This document shows positions 16,882 through 25,186 of a DNA stretch of 25,186 bases, in pieces. Made by a program: the position numbers and the translations under genes. The stretch is from Mariaggregatimicrobium sp964498785 (lineage in GTDB: Bacteria; Zhuqueibacterota; Zhuqueibacteria; Thermofontimicrobiales; Thiofontviventaceae): positions 1 to 25,186 of the forward strand of contig CAZCJL010000106.1 in NCBI GenBank assembly GCA_964498785.1. The letters are read 5' to 3'. Under the pieces are notes generated by a model. That model was not told the DNA's origin. It searched no databases and saw only the letters and a program-made list of their open reading frames with translations. Every line of letters starts with the position of its first letter. Position 1 is the stretch's first letter.

Positions 16882-18141
16882 ATGAAGAAGCTTATCCCGA
16901 CACGATATTTACTGGCGTTATGTACATTTTCACTGTCCTTACTTTTATATATTGATCGGGTCTGCATCTCGGCAGCCAAAGGCCCGATAGCAGAAAGCCT
17001 GAATCTAAGTGACCAACAAATGGGCTGGGTGCTTTCGATCTTTGCACTCGGTTACGCACTTTTTCAAACGCCCGCTGGATTGCTGGCAGACCGGTTCGGT
17101 CCGAGAATTGTGCTTACCTCAATTGTCACTTTCTGGTCGCTTTTCACTGCCCTAACAGGAGCAGCATGGTATTACATCTCACTGCTTGTCGTCAGGTTTT
17201 TATTCGGTGCTGGTGAAGCAGGTGCATTCCCGGGAATATCACGAGCCGTGTTTTCATGGTTCCCTATCAAAGAACGGGGAATTATAAACGGGATTAATTT
17301 TTCCGGCTCACGTTTGGGAGCGGCGTTCGCATTGCCGATGGTTGCCTGGTTGATTACAGCCGCCGGTTGGCGTATGAGTTTTTTCATACTTGGAGCAATT
17401 GGAATTGCCTGGGCGGTTGTCTGGTTTTGGTGGTTTCGAAATACGCCGGAAGAACATCCCTCGATTTCTGATGACGAAAAAAACTATGTTATTAATTACC
17501 GCCAGAAAGTAAGTCATACGCGGGGAAAGGCAGCGACGCTGTCATTCGGCGCCTTGTTAGGCTCTGGAAATATGTGGTTGGCCATGACGCAATACTTCGC
17601 CAGCAATTTCACATTTTTTTTCTGTTTGACGTGGTTGCTGCCTCATTTCAAATTTAAATATGAACTGACGCTGATCGACGCTGGAGTTTACGCAGCCATA
17701 CCATTGATTTTTGGCGCGTTTGGAAATTTTTTTTCCGGGTGGCTGGTGGATTACCTTTATAAAAAAGACGATTGGACGCGATCCCGGCGGATACCAGCAA
17801 TGATTGGATTTTTCCTGGCAGCGGTGGGATTAATTGGCAGTATTTATATGAATAATATCATTGGGGCTGTGCTCTTTCTTTCGGTGGCGATATTTGGCGC
17901 GGATATGACGTTGAGCCCTTCGTGGGCATTTTGCATTGATGTCGGTAAAACGAGCGCTGGCGTTGTCTCCGGTACAATGAACATGGCGGGTAATCTCGGT
18001 TCATTTATTACGGCATTGGCATTCCCCTACTTGAAAGCCTGGACTGGCTCGGTGACGCCCTTCTTTTTAATAGGGGCTGGATTAAACGTTGTTGCGGTGA
18101 TTTTGTGGTCACGAATGAATCCGAAAAAGAGTTTGATATAA
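16882..18141 (+). CDS. MFS transporter, anion:cation symporter (ACS) type
   Basis: The 419-residue product is a 12-segment major facilitator permease. The first helix region has LLLYIDRVCISAAKGPI, the loop after helix 2 has GLLADRFGPR, and helix 4-5 shows GEAGAFPGISRAV and KERGIINGI, all typical of the ACS group, which imports hexuronates, galactonate, glucarate and similar sugar acids in proton symport. An AAGGAG site lies 11 bases before the ATG. It sits between the carbohydrate-binding-like protein and the Gfo/Idh oxidoreductase genes, consistent with uptake of an oxidised or acidic sugar. The exact substrate is unknown. Confidence 0.87.
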   Translation: MKKLIPTRYLLALCTFSLSLLLYIDRVCISAAKGPIAESLNLSDQQMGWVLSIFALGYALFQTPAGLLADRFGPRIVLTSIVTFWSLFTALTGAAWYYISLLVVRFLFGAGEAGAFPGISRAVFSWFPIKERGIINGINFSGSRLGAAFALPMVAWLITAAGWRMSFFILGAIGIAWAVVWFWWFRNTPEEHPSISDDEKNYVINYRQKVSHTRGKAATLSFGALLGSGNMWLAMTQYFASNFTFFFCLTWLLPHFKFKYELTLIDAGVYAAIPLIFGAFGNFFSGWLVDYLYKKDDWTRSRRIPAMIGFFLAAVGLIGSIYMNNIIGAVLFLSVAIFGADMTLSPSWAFCIDVGKTSAGVVSGTMNMAGNLGSFITALAFPYLKAWTGSVTPFFLIGAGLNVVAVILWSRMNPKKSLI

Positions 18142-18210
18142 TGTTTGCAATCGTTATCTTTTCATGAAGACCGTGTGAACATAACCATTTGAATAAACGA
18201 GGTTTATAAA

Positions 18211-19239
18211 ATGAAAGAATTTAAAGGGGTTGGCATCGGTTCCGGATATTTTAGCCCATTTCAATACGAAGCGTGGCGACGTATCCCGGAAACCACAATT
18301 ACGGCTATATGCAATCGCAATAAACAGCGAGCAGAGCCTATTATGAAAGAATACGGCATTCAGCAGCACTATGTTGATTGGAAAGAAATGCTCGAACAGG
18401 AAAAGCCCGATTTTGTGGACATCATCACGCCGCCGGAAACGCATCTGGAAATGTGCAAGTTCGCCGCCAACCGGGGGATCGATATTATTTGTCAGAAGCC
18501 ACTAGCGCCAACACTTGACGAAGCGATTGAACTTGTTGAGTATATACAAGAAAAGAATGTTCGGTTCATGGTTCATGAAAACTGGCGGTTTCAGCCCTGG
18601 CACAGAGAGATTAAAAAATTGCTGGCACAGGGTATTATTGGCGAGCTTCATACAATGAACTTCCGCAAGCGTATGGGCGATGGATGGGGCGAAAAAGCGT
18701 ATATTCCCCGTCAACCCTATTTCAGAGATTATCCACGATTAATTGTCTATGAAAACGGCATTCATTTCATCGACACGTTTAGATTTCTCGCCGGTGAAAT
18801 TCGAAGCGTTTATGCCAAATTGAGAAAGATGAATCCGGTGATTGCCGGCGAAGACTGGGCCATGATAATGTTTGAATTTGAAAAAGACATTGTAGGGTTA
18901 TGGGACGCCAGTCGCTTCAATGAACCGAATTATCCCATTCCACGGTACACCTTCGGTGAATTTCTCGTTGAAGGTTACGAAGGAGCAATCCGGCTTTGTG
19001 CAAATGGTAAGATGACGATTCAACCGCTGGGCAAAGATGAAATCAATCATGAATATCACCATGAAAATATTAATTTTGCGGGGGATTGTGTGTATGTCAC
19101 TCAGCGGCATTTTATCGATTGTTTGTTGAGCGGCAATGAATTCGAAACGAACGGGACTGATTACCTAAAGTCATTGAAAGTGCAGGAAGCCGTGTATCAA
19201 TCGGCAGAGAGTAAGTTACCGGTACTTATTATAAAATAA
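18211..19239 (+). CDS. Gfo/Idh/MocA family oxidoreductase
   Basis: The 342-residue product is an NAD(P)-dependent sugar or inositol dehydrogenase of the Gfo/Idh/MocA family. The N-terminal Rossmann fold shows GVGIGSGYFS, the cofactor-linking lysine is K96 in CQKPLAP, and the C-terminal domain has NGIHFIDTF with H185 and D188 as the likely catalytic/substrate pair. No Tat or Sec signal is seen, so it should be cytoplasmic. A GAGGT site precedes the ATG. The neighbours include a DUF1080 (3-keto-disaccharide hydrolase) fusion, and in other bacteria this pairing carries out C3 oxidation of a glycoside followed by cleavage. Substrate identity remains open. Confidence 0.85.
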   Translation: MKEFKGVGIGSGYFSPFQYEAWRRIPETTITAICNRNKQRAEPIMKEYGIQQHYVDWKEMLEQEKPDFVDIITPPETHLEMCKFAANRGIDIICQKPLAPTLDEAIELVEYIQEKNVRFMVHENWRFQPWHREIKKLLAQGIIGELHTMNFRKRMGDGWGEKAYIPRQPYFRDYPRLIVYENGIHFIDTFRFLAGEIRSVYAKLRKMNPVIAGEDWAMIMFEFEKDIVGLWDASRFNEPNYPIPRYTFGEFLVEGYEGAIRLCANGKMTIQPLGKDEINHEYHHENINFAGDCVYVTQRHFIDCLLSGNEFETNGTDYLKSLKVQEAVYQSAESKLPVLIIK

Positions 19240-19315
19240 CCACGAACTTATAAGATCGAAATATCTGAAATCGTGGACAGCAGGATTACATATTCAAAAA
19301 AATGGAGAATTACGA

Positions 19316-21124
19316 ATGAAAACTATCAGGCTTCTTTTCTCTACCTGTTCAATGCTTATCTTATTAATTTTCCTACAATTTAGTTGTAGTGGCAATAATC
19401 CGGTTACGGGAGAACTTAAAAAGTGGCATAAAATTACACTTACGTTCAATGGCCCCGAGACCAGTGAAATGACAGATCCAAATCCATTTTTAGATTATCG
19501 TTTGGATGTAACTTTTCGTCATGGCGAAAAAAAGTATGTTGTTCCAGGCTACTTTGCTGCAGATGGTAATGCTGCCAATACATCGGCTGAGGCTGGGAAC
19601 CAATGGCGCGTCCATTTTGCCCCTGATGCTGAAGGCGAATGGAACTATGCGGTCTCTTTCAAACAGGGCAAAGATGTGGCTGTTGCGGATGACGCAAGCG
19701 CGTTCGAAAGCGCAGGATTTATGGATGGTCTTACGGGTACTTTGGTTGTTGGTCGCACGGATAAAACGGGACGTGATTTGAGAGGCAAAGGACGTCTGAA
19801 ATATGTTGGCAAGCGCTATCTAAAGTTTGCCGAAACAGGCGAATATTTCTTGAAATGCGGAACAGATGCCCCAGAAAATTTTCTTGCGTATCAAGATTTT
19901 GACGGCCCATTCAAATCAGACAGTATTAAGGATGAGCTTGTAAAAGAGTGGGCCGCCCATGTTCAGGACTGGAAAGAGGGAGATCCCACCTGGCAGGATG
20001 GCAAAGGCAAGGGGATGATTGGCGCTATTAATTATCTTGCCTCCGAAGGGTTAAATGTTTTTTCATTTCTTACCATGAATATTGCCGGGGATGACCGCAA
20101 TGTGTTCCCCTACATGACCTATGATAATTATGAACGCATGGATGTCTCCAAACTGGATCAATGGGAAATTGTTTTTGAACATGCGGACAAAATTGGAATG
20201 TATTTGCATTTTAAAACCCAGGAAGACGAAAATGAAACGCTTCTGGATAACGGCGATACAGGCAAACATCGAAAATTGTATTATCGGACTTTGATTGCCC
20301 ATTTCGGCCATCACATGGCGCTTAACTGGAATATGGGTGAGGAGAATGGGATTTGGGGCGACCATATCAGAGAATATCAAGCCACACCACAAAGACTGGC
20401 TATGGCGCAGTATTTTTATGACAATGATCCTTATCATCATCACATAGTGATTCATAATGGCCAGAGTTTTGATGACTTGTTGGGTCCGGAATCCAGGTAC
20501 ACAGGGGCTTCTTTACAAACGGATCAGGAAGATTTTTCCAGAGTACATAATGAAGCTTTGAAATGGATAATAAAATCCAGGGAAGCTGGTAAGCCATGGG
20601 TAGTCGCTGTGGATGAGCCTGGCGATCATAGACACTCTTTGGTTCCGGATAAGGACGATCCAACCCATGATAATGCCCGTAAGAATGCACTGTGGGGCGC
20701 TCTACTTTCTGGCGCTGCCGGACTCGAATGGTATTTTGGATACGAACATGATCACAGCGATTTGTCGTGCGAGGATTGGAGAAGCCGTGATAAATTTTGG
20801 GATCAATGTCGATATGCTCTTCAGTTTTTTAATGAAAATGACATCCCGTTTTGGCAGATGACGAATGATGATACCCTTGTTTCCACGCAAGGCGATTACT
20901 GTTTTTATAAGACGGATGCAGTCTATGTGGTTTACTTGAAAAAAGGCGGAGTGAGTCAATTAAATCTAACTGATGCAACGGGAACCTTTAATGTAAAATG
21001 GTACAATCCGCGAAATGGTGAATTTGCAGATGAGATCAAACAAGTAAAAGGAGGAAAACAGGTCACTCTCGGTCCCCCTCCGACGGATGTATTGTCCGAT
21101 TGGGTTGTGCTATTGGAAAAATAA
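19316..21124 (+). CDS. DUF5060 lipoprotein with glycosidase-like barrel and C-terminal beta domain
   Basis: The 602-residue product starts with a lipoprotein-type signal (hydrophobic run ending LQFSCSGN, Cys near residue 24). A DUF5060 beta-sandwich follows (about 35-130; WHKITLTFNG, DPNPFLDYRLDVTF, WRVHFAPDAEGEW), then a (beta/alpha)8-like domain. E342/E343 in NMGEENG and E434 in VAVDEPGDH sit where the acid/base and nucleophile of GH-A-type enzymes are expected, about 92 residues apart. The C-terminal stretch (VYVVYLKKGG, WYNPRNGEF) matches the putative collagen-binding-like beta domain that often ends such proteins. It is likely a cell-envelope glycosidase. The family has mixed or unknown activities, so no substrate is assigned. 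It ends 11 bases before the Kelch-DUF1080 gene. Confidence 0.82.
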   Translation: MKTIRLLFSTCSMLILLIFLQFSCSGNNPVTGELKKWHKITLTFNGPETSEMTDPNPFLDYRLDVTFRHGEKKYVVPGYFAADGNAANTSAEAGNQWRVHFAPDAEGEWNYAVSFKQGKDVAVADDASAFESAGFMDGLTGTLVVGRTDKTGRDLRGKGRLKYVGKRYLKFAETGEYFLKCGTDAPENFLAYQDFDGPFKSDSIKDELVKEWAAHVQDWKEGDPTWQDGKGKGMIGAINYLASEGLNVFSFLTMNIAGDDRNVFPYMTYDNYERMDVSKLDQWEIVFEHADKIGMYLHFKTQEDENETLLDNGDTGKHRKLYYRTLIAHFGHHMALNWNMGEENGIWGDHIREYQATPQRLAMAQYFYDNDPYHHHIVIHNGQSFDDLLGPESRYTGASLQTDQEDFSRVHNEALKWIIKSREAGKPWVVAVDEPGDHRHSLVPDKDDPTHDNARKNALWGALLSGAAGLEWYFGYEHDHSDLSCEDWRSRDKFWDQCRYALQFFNENDIPFWQMTNDDTLVSTQGDYCFYKTDAVYVVYLKKGGVSQLNLTDATGTFNVKWYNPRNGEFADEIKQVKGGKQVTLGPPPTDVLSDWVVLLEK

Positions 21125-21135
21125 GGAGAACTATC

Positions 21136-22815
21136 ATGAAAAAAAATAATTTCATTGTTCCGTCTGGTTTGCACATCATTATCGGGATATTTTTTATCTT
21201 GCTTTCATCATGCGAGAAGGTACCCCCTGTTGATCAAGGCAATTGGCAGACGATTACGTGTAAAGGCGAACCGTCGGGTCGGCATGAGAACGGTTTCATG
21301 GAGGAGGATGGTTTCTTTTATCTCTTTGGCGGGCGTGGAATCAAACCTGTGGACCGTTTTGATCCGGCGACATCCTCCTGGACCGCCATGAAACATGTCC
21401 CTTTTGAGCTTCATCACTTTCAGGCCGTGACCGTGGGAGACACCGTCGTTGTGGCCGGCGCCATGACCGGACCCTATCCAACTGAACTTCCCCTGGAAAA
21501 TATCTGGTATTATCTGCCCAAAAAAGATGAATGGATCAAGGGGCCTGAAATTCCCGAAAAAAGACGGCGCGGAAGTTGCGGAGCTGTATTCTATCAGGGA
21601 AAGCTTTATTTGGTCGGCGGTATTGAGTATGGACACACAAGCGGCACCTGCGGCTGGTTTGATGTGTTTGATTTCAAAAGCGGTTTATGGAAAGAATTAC
21701 CTGACGCACCCCATATTCGTGATCATTTTCATGCTATTGTTGTTGATAATAAATTGTATTGTATAGGCGGCAGAAATACAAGCGTTCATGAGGAAGATAA
21801 TTTCACGGCTTTTTTTGGTGCAACAATCCTGGAAGTCGATTGTTATGATTTTGATACGAATTCATGGACAACCCTGGAAAATAAATTGCCTGTTGGAACT
21901 GCTGCCGGCGGTATCGCTAATTATGATAATACCCTGTTTTATTTTGGCGGCGAAAGTGCGCAAGCCTCTGCGCATTCCGAAACCCAATGCCTGAATCTGG
22001 AAAGCGGGACATGGTCATTCGCTGCGCCATTAAACAGGGGAAGACATGGCACGGCTGCAATCAAATACGAAAATCAATTATATATTGCATCCGGCAGCGG
22101 CAATCGAGGGGGCGGCCCGGAACTGACTTCAATAGAAAAATATACGCTTGAATCAGAATGGCAATCGCTTTTTAATGGCCACAATCTTGATAACTGGCAG
22201 GTGCGCTGTCTTCCTGAAGATGAAAACAAGAATTTCTGGACGGTTGAGAATGGGGCCATCACATGCAACTCAATGGATGATCAAAATCACAATTACATAT
22301 GGTTGATGTCTCAAAATGAGTATGATAATTTTGAGCTCCGGTTGCAATTCAAAGCATTCAGGGAGTCTCCCGGGAACAGCGGGGTGCAGATACGCAGCCG
22401 TTACGACGCCTCGCCCGACGCACCGGATGGTGGATGGTTAGATGGCCCTCAAGTGGATATTCATCCTCCTAATCCGTTTCGCACCGGTTTGATCTATGAT
22501 GAAACCCGGGAAGAAAAACGCTGGATTTATCCGAATCTAGAAAATTGGGAAATAGATACTTCCGATGTTTCTCATACGCGGATGTTCAAATATGGAGAGG
22601 AAGGCTGGAATGATTTGACGATCATTTGTAACGGCACGCATATTAAAACCATTTTAAACCGAGATGTGATCACCGACTGGGACGGCCAGGGCGTGCTTGA
22701 CAATGAGGCGCATAAAAAACACCGCGTTGGTCAATCAGGATACCTGGCGTTTCAATTGCATGCGCAGGACGCCCTAAAAATTCAGTATAAAAATATAAAA
22801 ATACGGAAACTTTGA
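21136..22815 (+). CDS. Kelch beta-propeller fused to a 3-keto-disaccharide hydrolase (DUF1080) domain, lipoprotein
   Basis: The 559-residue product has a lipoprotein signal (LLSSCEK, Cys near 28). About five or six Kelch-type repeats follow from residue 45 to 335 (YLFGG, LYLVGG, LYCIGG, FYFGG, each followed by a W in the next strand). A DUF1080 domain takes the C-terminal 220 residues (LFNGHNLDNWQV, then GNSGVQIRSRY, GPQVDIHPPNP and VGQSGYLAFQLH). DUF1080 proteins have been linked to cleavage of 3-keto-glycosides, and the concanavalin-like fold can also bind sugars. The start ATG 21136 has AAGGAG 7 bases upstream; a 12-residue longer start would overlap the previous gene. Kelch may provide substrate or partner binding at the envelope. 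Confidence 0.85.
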   Translation: MKKNNFIVPSGLHIIIGIFFILLSSCEKVPPVDQGNWQTITCKGEPSGRHENGFMEEDGFFYLFGGRGIKPVDRFDPATSSWTAMKHVPFELHHFQAVTVGDTVVVAGAMTGPYPTELPLENIWYYLPKKDEWIKGPEIPEKRRRGSCGAVFYQGKLYLVGGIEYGHTSGTCGWFDVFDFKSGLWKELPDAPHIRDHFHAIVVDNKLYCIGGRNTSVHEEDNFTAFFGATILEVDCYDFDTNSWTTLENKLPVGTAAGGIANYDNTLFYFGGESAQASAHSETQCLNLESGTWSFAAPLNRGRHGTAAIKYENQLYIASGSGNRGGGPELTSIEKYTLESEWQSLFNGHNLDNWQVRCLPEDENKNFWTVENGAITCNSMDDQNHNYIWLMSQNEYDNFELRLQFKAFRESPGNSGVQIRSRYDASPDAPDGGWLDGPQVDIHPPNPFRTGLIYDETREEKRWIYPNLENWEIDTSDVSHTRMFKYGEEGWNDLTIICNGTHIKTILNRDVITDWDGQGVLDNEAHKKHRVGQSGYLAFQLHAQDALKIQYKNIKIRKL

Positions 22816-23065
22816 TCGGAGCTACTTCGATTTACTGTCTATTGACCACTTTGAGAATACAATATGTAAAAAATTTAAAGGAGAACGGCATCCGATTGGT
22901 ATCATCGCTGTGAATCAAGGTGAGGGAGGATTCTTACCTGAGAATATTATTTTTGATGATCCAGCCAAGGACAACACTTTACATTATATACCATGAAAAT
23001 GATAATGATAGACAAAAATATATTATGAATACTTGTAACTCTCTGACAATTGAATAGGAATTTAT

Positions 23066-24415
23066 ATGAAACATAAACCATTGCATTCAATGATAATCTT
23101 GATCTTGATTTTACAGGCCATTTTTTCTGTGATAGTTGCCCAAACTTGTATTCAGGATTTTGCCTCTAATCCCCCTCTTGGTTTCAATAGCTATGATAGT
23201 TATCGTTCTCGTCTGACTGAAGATAAAGCCTATGCTTTAATGGATGTGATGGCAGAAAAATATCTATCCTTTGGATACGAATACTTTGTAATGGATGCAG
23301 GCTGGTATTCTACAATGGATCCTGAAAAAAACGAGAACTCAAAGCTGGAGACATTTGGTGTTAATATTGTTAATGACGCATATTTTCCCAATGGTGTGAA
23401 AACACTTGCAGATTATGCCCATAAAAAAGGATTGAAATTTGGTGTATGGATCATGAGGGGCATTTCTCGTGAAGCAGTAAAGAAGAATCTTCCTATTGCG
23501 GGAACGCCCTATTTTGCCCGTGATATTGCTGATACCAACAGCATATGCGGTTGGAGTCAAAGAAACTATGGCGTTGACATGACCAAACCGGGGGCGCAAG
23601 TATACTATAACACTGTTATTGATAGTCTGGCCAGCTTTGGAATAGACTTTATTAAAGTCGATGATATGGTTCCCAATCCACCCGAGATTATTGCCATAGC
23701 CAGAGCCATTGAAGAGGGTGGACATACCATGATTTATAGCTTGTCGCCAGGAGATGTCCATTATTGGGCGCATATGCCTTATTATAAACGGGCCAATATG
23801 TTACGTATCACCCGTGACATATGGGATAATCCCTTGAGCATAGAAAAAGGATTTATTGCCTGGGATAAATTTCAAACCGTGTCAGGGCCCGGTTTTTGGC
23901 TGGATATGGACATGATTCCTTTCGGTCGTTTGGACCTGGTCTACGAAGAGCGGACACGTCAAAGCAAATTGAGTCCAAACCAGATGAAGACCTTTATTGC
24001 TCAACGAGCCCTGGCAGCGTCAGCGTTACTTATTGGCGGAGATTTGCTCACCATGGACGATTATTCCTGCAGCCTGCTCACTAATCAGGAAATGCTGGCC
24101 TGCAATCAAAACAGCGTGACAGGTGTGAATGTGTATCGCGCCGGCAATCTGGATGTTTGGCTGACTCCTCACAAAACAGATCCGAAAAAGGGATGGATCG
24201 GTATATTTAATCGTACTACAACAAATCGCAAAACCACTTTGACCAAACAGGATTTGGGGCTTATTGCTTTTGAAGCAAGCTATAATATCATTGCTGCACC
24301 ACATAAATTTAAATTATGGGATGTCTGGTCAGACCAAACTATTATAATTGATGATAAATATACATTTACAATTCCCGCAGAAGGTGTCGCGTTCTTTCAG
24401 TTTCAAATGGAGTAA
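23066..24415 (+). CDS. GH27 family alpha-galactosidase-like enzyme, exported
   Basis: The 449-residue product has a Sec signal peptide ending near IVAQT and then a GH27-type catalytic barrel. It opens with PPLGFNSYDSY, where family members have PPMGWNSW, and shows YFVMDAGWY. D199 in FIKVDD fits the nucleophile and D251 in RITRDIWD fits the acid/base at the R+4 position. The C-terminal beta domain ends with EGVAFFQF. Trp-to-Phe and Trp-to-Tyr changes in the opening motif may alter the sugar pocket. It lies 250 bases after the Kelch-DUF1080 gene and 12 before a broken DUF1080 gene. Being exported, it may trim alpha-galactose-like side groups outside the cytoplasm before uptake. Confidence 0.86.
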   Translation: MKHKPLHSMIILILILQAIFSVIVAQTCIQDFASNPPLGFNSYDSYRSRLTEDKAYALMDVMAEKYLSFGYEYFVMDAGWYSTMDPEKNENSKLETFGVNIVNDAYFPNGVKTLADYAHKKGLKFGVWIMRGISREAVKKNLPIAGTPYFARDIADTNSICGWSQRNYGVDMTKPGAQVYYNTVIDSLASFGIDFIKVDDMVPNPPEIIAIARAIEEGGHTMIYSLSPGDVHYWAHMPYYKRANMLRITRDIWDNPLSIEKGFIAWDKFQTVSGPGFWLDMDMIPFGRLDLVYEERTRQSKLSPNQMKTFIAQRALAASALLIGGDLLTMDDYSCSLLTNQEMLACNQNSVTGVNVYRAGNLDVWLTPHKTDPKKGWIGIFNRTTTNRKTTLTKQDLGLIAFEASYNIIAAPHKFKLWDVWSDQTIIIDDKYTFTIPAEGVAFFQFQME

Positions 24416-24427
24416 GGGTTGATAAAT

Positions 24428-25186
24428 ATGATTATTATGAATAAAAGAAGGTTGTTTATTTTTATAAGTTTGATTGTTGTCATGTTATCTTGTAGCGAAA
24501 ATAAAGAAACAGTGGCTGCAAATCAAAATATAAATAATGAATGGAAATCACTTTTGGATAAAGACTTGAGCCAGTGGCAGTCTTTTTTAGGCATTCCCCA
24601 TAAAAGCACTGGTATTGAAGGGTATGAAAATATAGATGATGTCACTGGCCCGGGCACGCCCCTGGGTTTGACGAACAAGAAAAATGTATTTTCAATAATT
24701 CAGGAAAATGATGAGATCATCCTCAAAGTAACAGGTTAAATTTTTGGCAGCTTGATGTCCAAAGAGGAATATGAAAATTTTCATTTAATCTTACAAGTTA
24801 AATGGGGGGACAAACGCTGGGCGCCTCGTTTGGATGCACTTCATAATAATGGATTACTGTATCACAGTATTGGAGAACCAGGCTCAGGCTTATGGAACAC
24901 TTGGATGAGTAGTCTTGAACTAGAAATTGAAAACACCAATTTTGGTGATTTTATTACAATCAACGATGAACATGTTAAAGCAAAGTGTCCTGCTGTTAAA
25001 AAAAATGGAAGTTATTATTGGGATCCAGATGCAGCGTTACAAGATTTTTGCTGGAAACAATACGATACTGGACGTTGCTTTAAAATCGAAGACCGCGAAA
25101 AACCATTCGGTGAGTGGACTACAGTAGAACTGATTGTATCCATTCAATAATTGATGGTGTGCATCAAAGCTTTCGGATTCTCTTTA
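24428..25186 (+). pseudogene. Second DUF1080 (3-keto-disaccharide hydrolase) lipoprotein gene, interrupted and cut by the window end
   Basis: From ATG 24428 the reading frame gives a lipoprotein signal (IVVMLSCSEN), then a DUF1080 start (EWKSLLDKDLSQWQSFLG). A TAA at 24737-24739 stops it after ILKVTG. The same frame continues at once with IFGSLMSKEEYENFHLILQVKWG, the expected next part of the domain (core EEYENFHL, then NNGLLYH and LELEIEN). The stop could come from one change, CAA to TAA. Near 25138-25150 the frame ends after WTTVELIV, while another frame reads on with SIIDGVH, which may be a second lesion. The gene follows the GH27 stop by 12 bases. It is either a decayed copy or carries sequence errors. 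Confidence 0.75.

Noticed and set aside
1..25186. CRISPR arrays, transposases, integrases, tRNA or rRNA genes
   Set aside because: No regularly spaced repeats, no transposase-like motifs and no tRNA-like cloverleaf or rRNA stretch were noticed on either strand by eye.

Overview
The window looks like a carbohydrate-use region of a bacterium from the FCB superphylum (Calditrichota/KSB1/Ignavibacteria-like). The main clue is a C-terminal type IX secretion (T9SS) sorting domain with the characteristic SQNYPNPFNPST motif on the protein encoded at 10750-12699. Lipoprotein-type signals and a moderately AT-rich base composition fit this. No SusC/SusD pair, transcription factor, tRNA, rRNA, CRISPR or transposase gene was found. 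All supported genes lie on the + strand.

Region 1 (1-10158) holds a sodium:solute symporter gene followed, after a clear terminator, by four tightly packed glycosidase-type genes without signal peptides: three GH36-like (clan GH-D) proteins and one GH31 enzyme. The second GH36-like protein has lost both predicted catalytic aspartates. The arrangement suggests import of an intact glycoside and its breakdown inside the cell. GH36, GH31 and GH27 all contain alpha-galactosidases, so an alpha-galactoside-like substrate is the simplest guess.

Region 2 (10159-13007) holds a hairpin/terminator, a second copy of a roughly 118-bp sequence also found upstream of the symporter, a membrane-anchored DUF362 protein with a T9SS tail, and directly behind it the frameshifted C-terminal remnant of a GH3 beta-glucosidase.

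Region 3 (13086-16034) is a metabolic module: an isopropylmalate/tartrate dehydrogenase-type enzyme, a kynurenine formamidase-like cyclase overlapping it, and a transaldolase-family protein. A sugar-acid pathway is plausible but not proven.

Region 4 (16157-25186) holds a secreted carbohydrate-binding-like protein, an anion:cation-symporter (ACS-type) MFS permease, a Gfo/Idh/MocA oxidoreductase, a DUF5060 lipoprotein with a glycosidase-like barrel, a Kelch-DUF1080 fusion lipoprotein, an exported GH27 alpha-galactosidase-like enzyme, and a second DUF1080 gene broken by an in-frame stop and cut by the window end. A Gfo/Idh oxidoreductase beside DUF1080 (3-keto-disaccharide hydrolase) points to the oxidise-then-cleave 3-keto-glycoside route next to plain hydrolysis. 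The window therefore appears to combine outer-layer trimming (GH27, DUF5060, DUF1080), two uptake systems, and intracellular glycosidases, with at least two decayed genes marking turnover of the locus.
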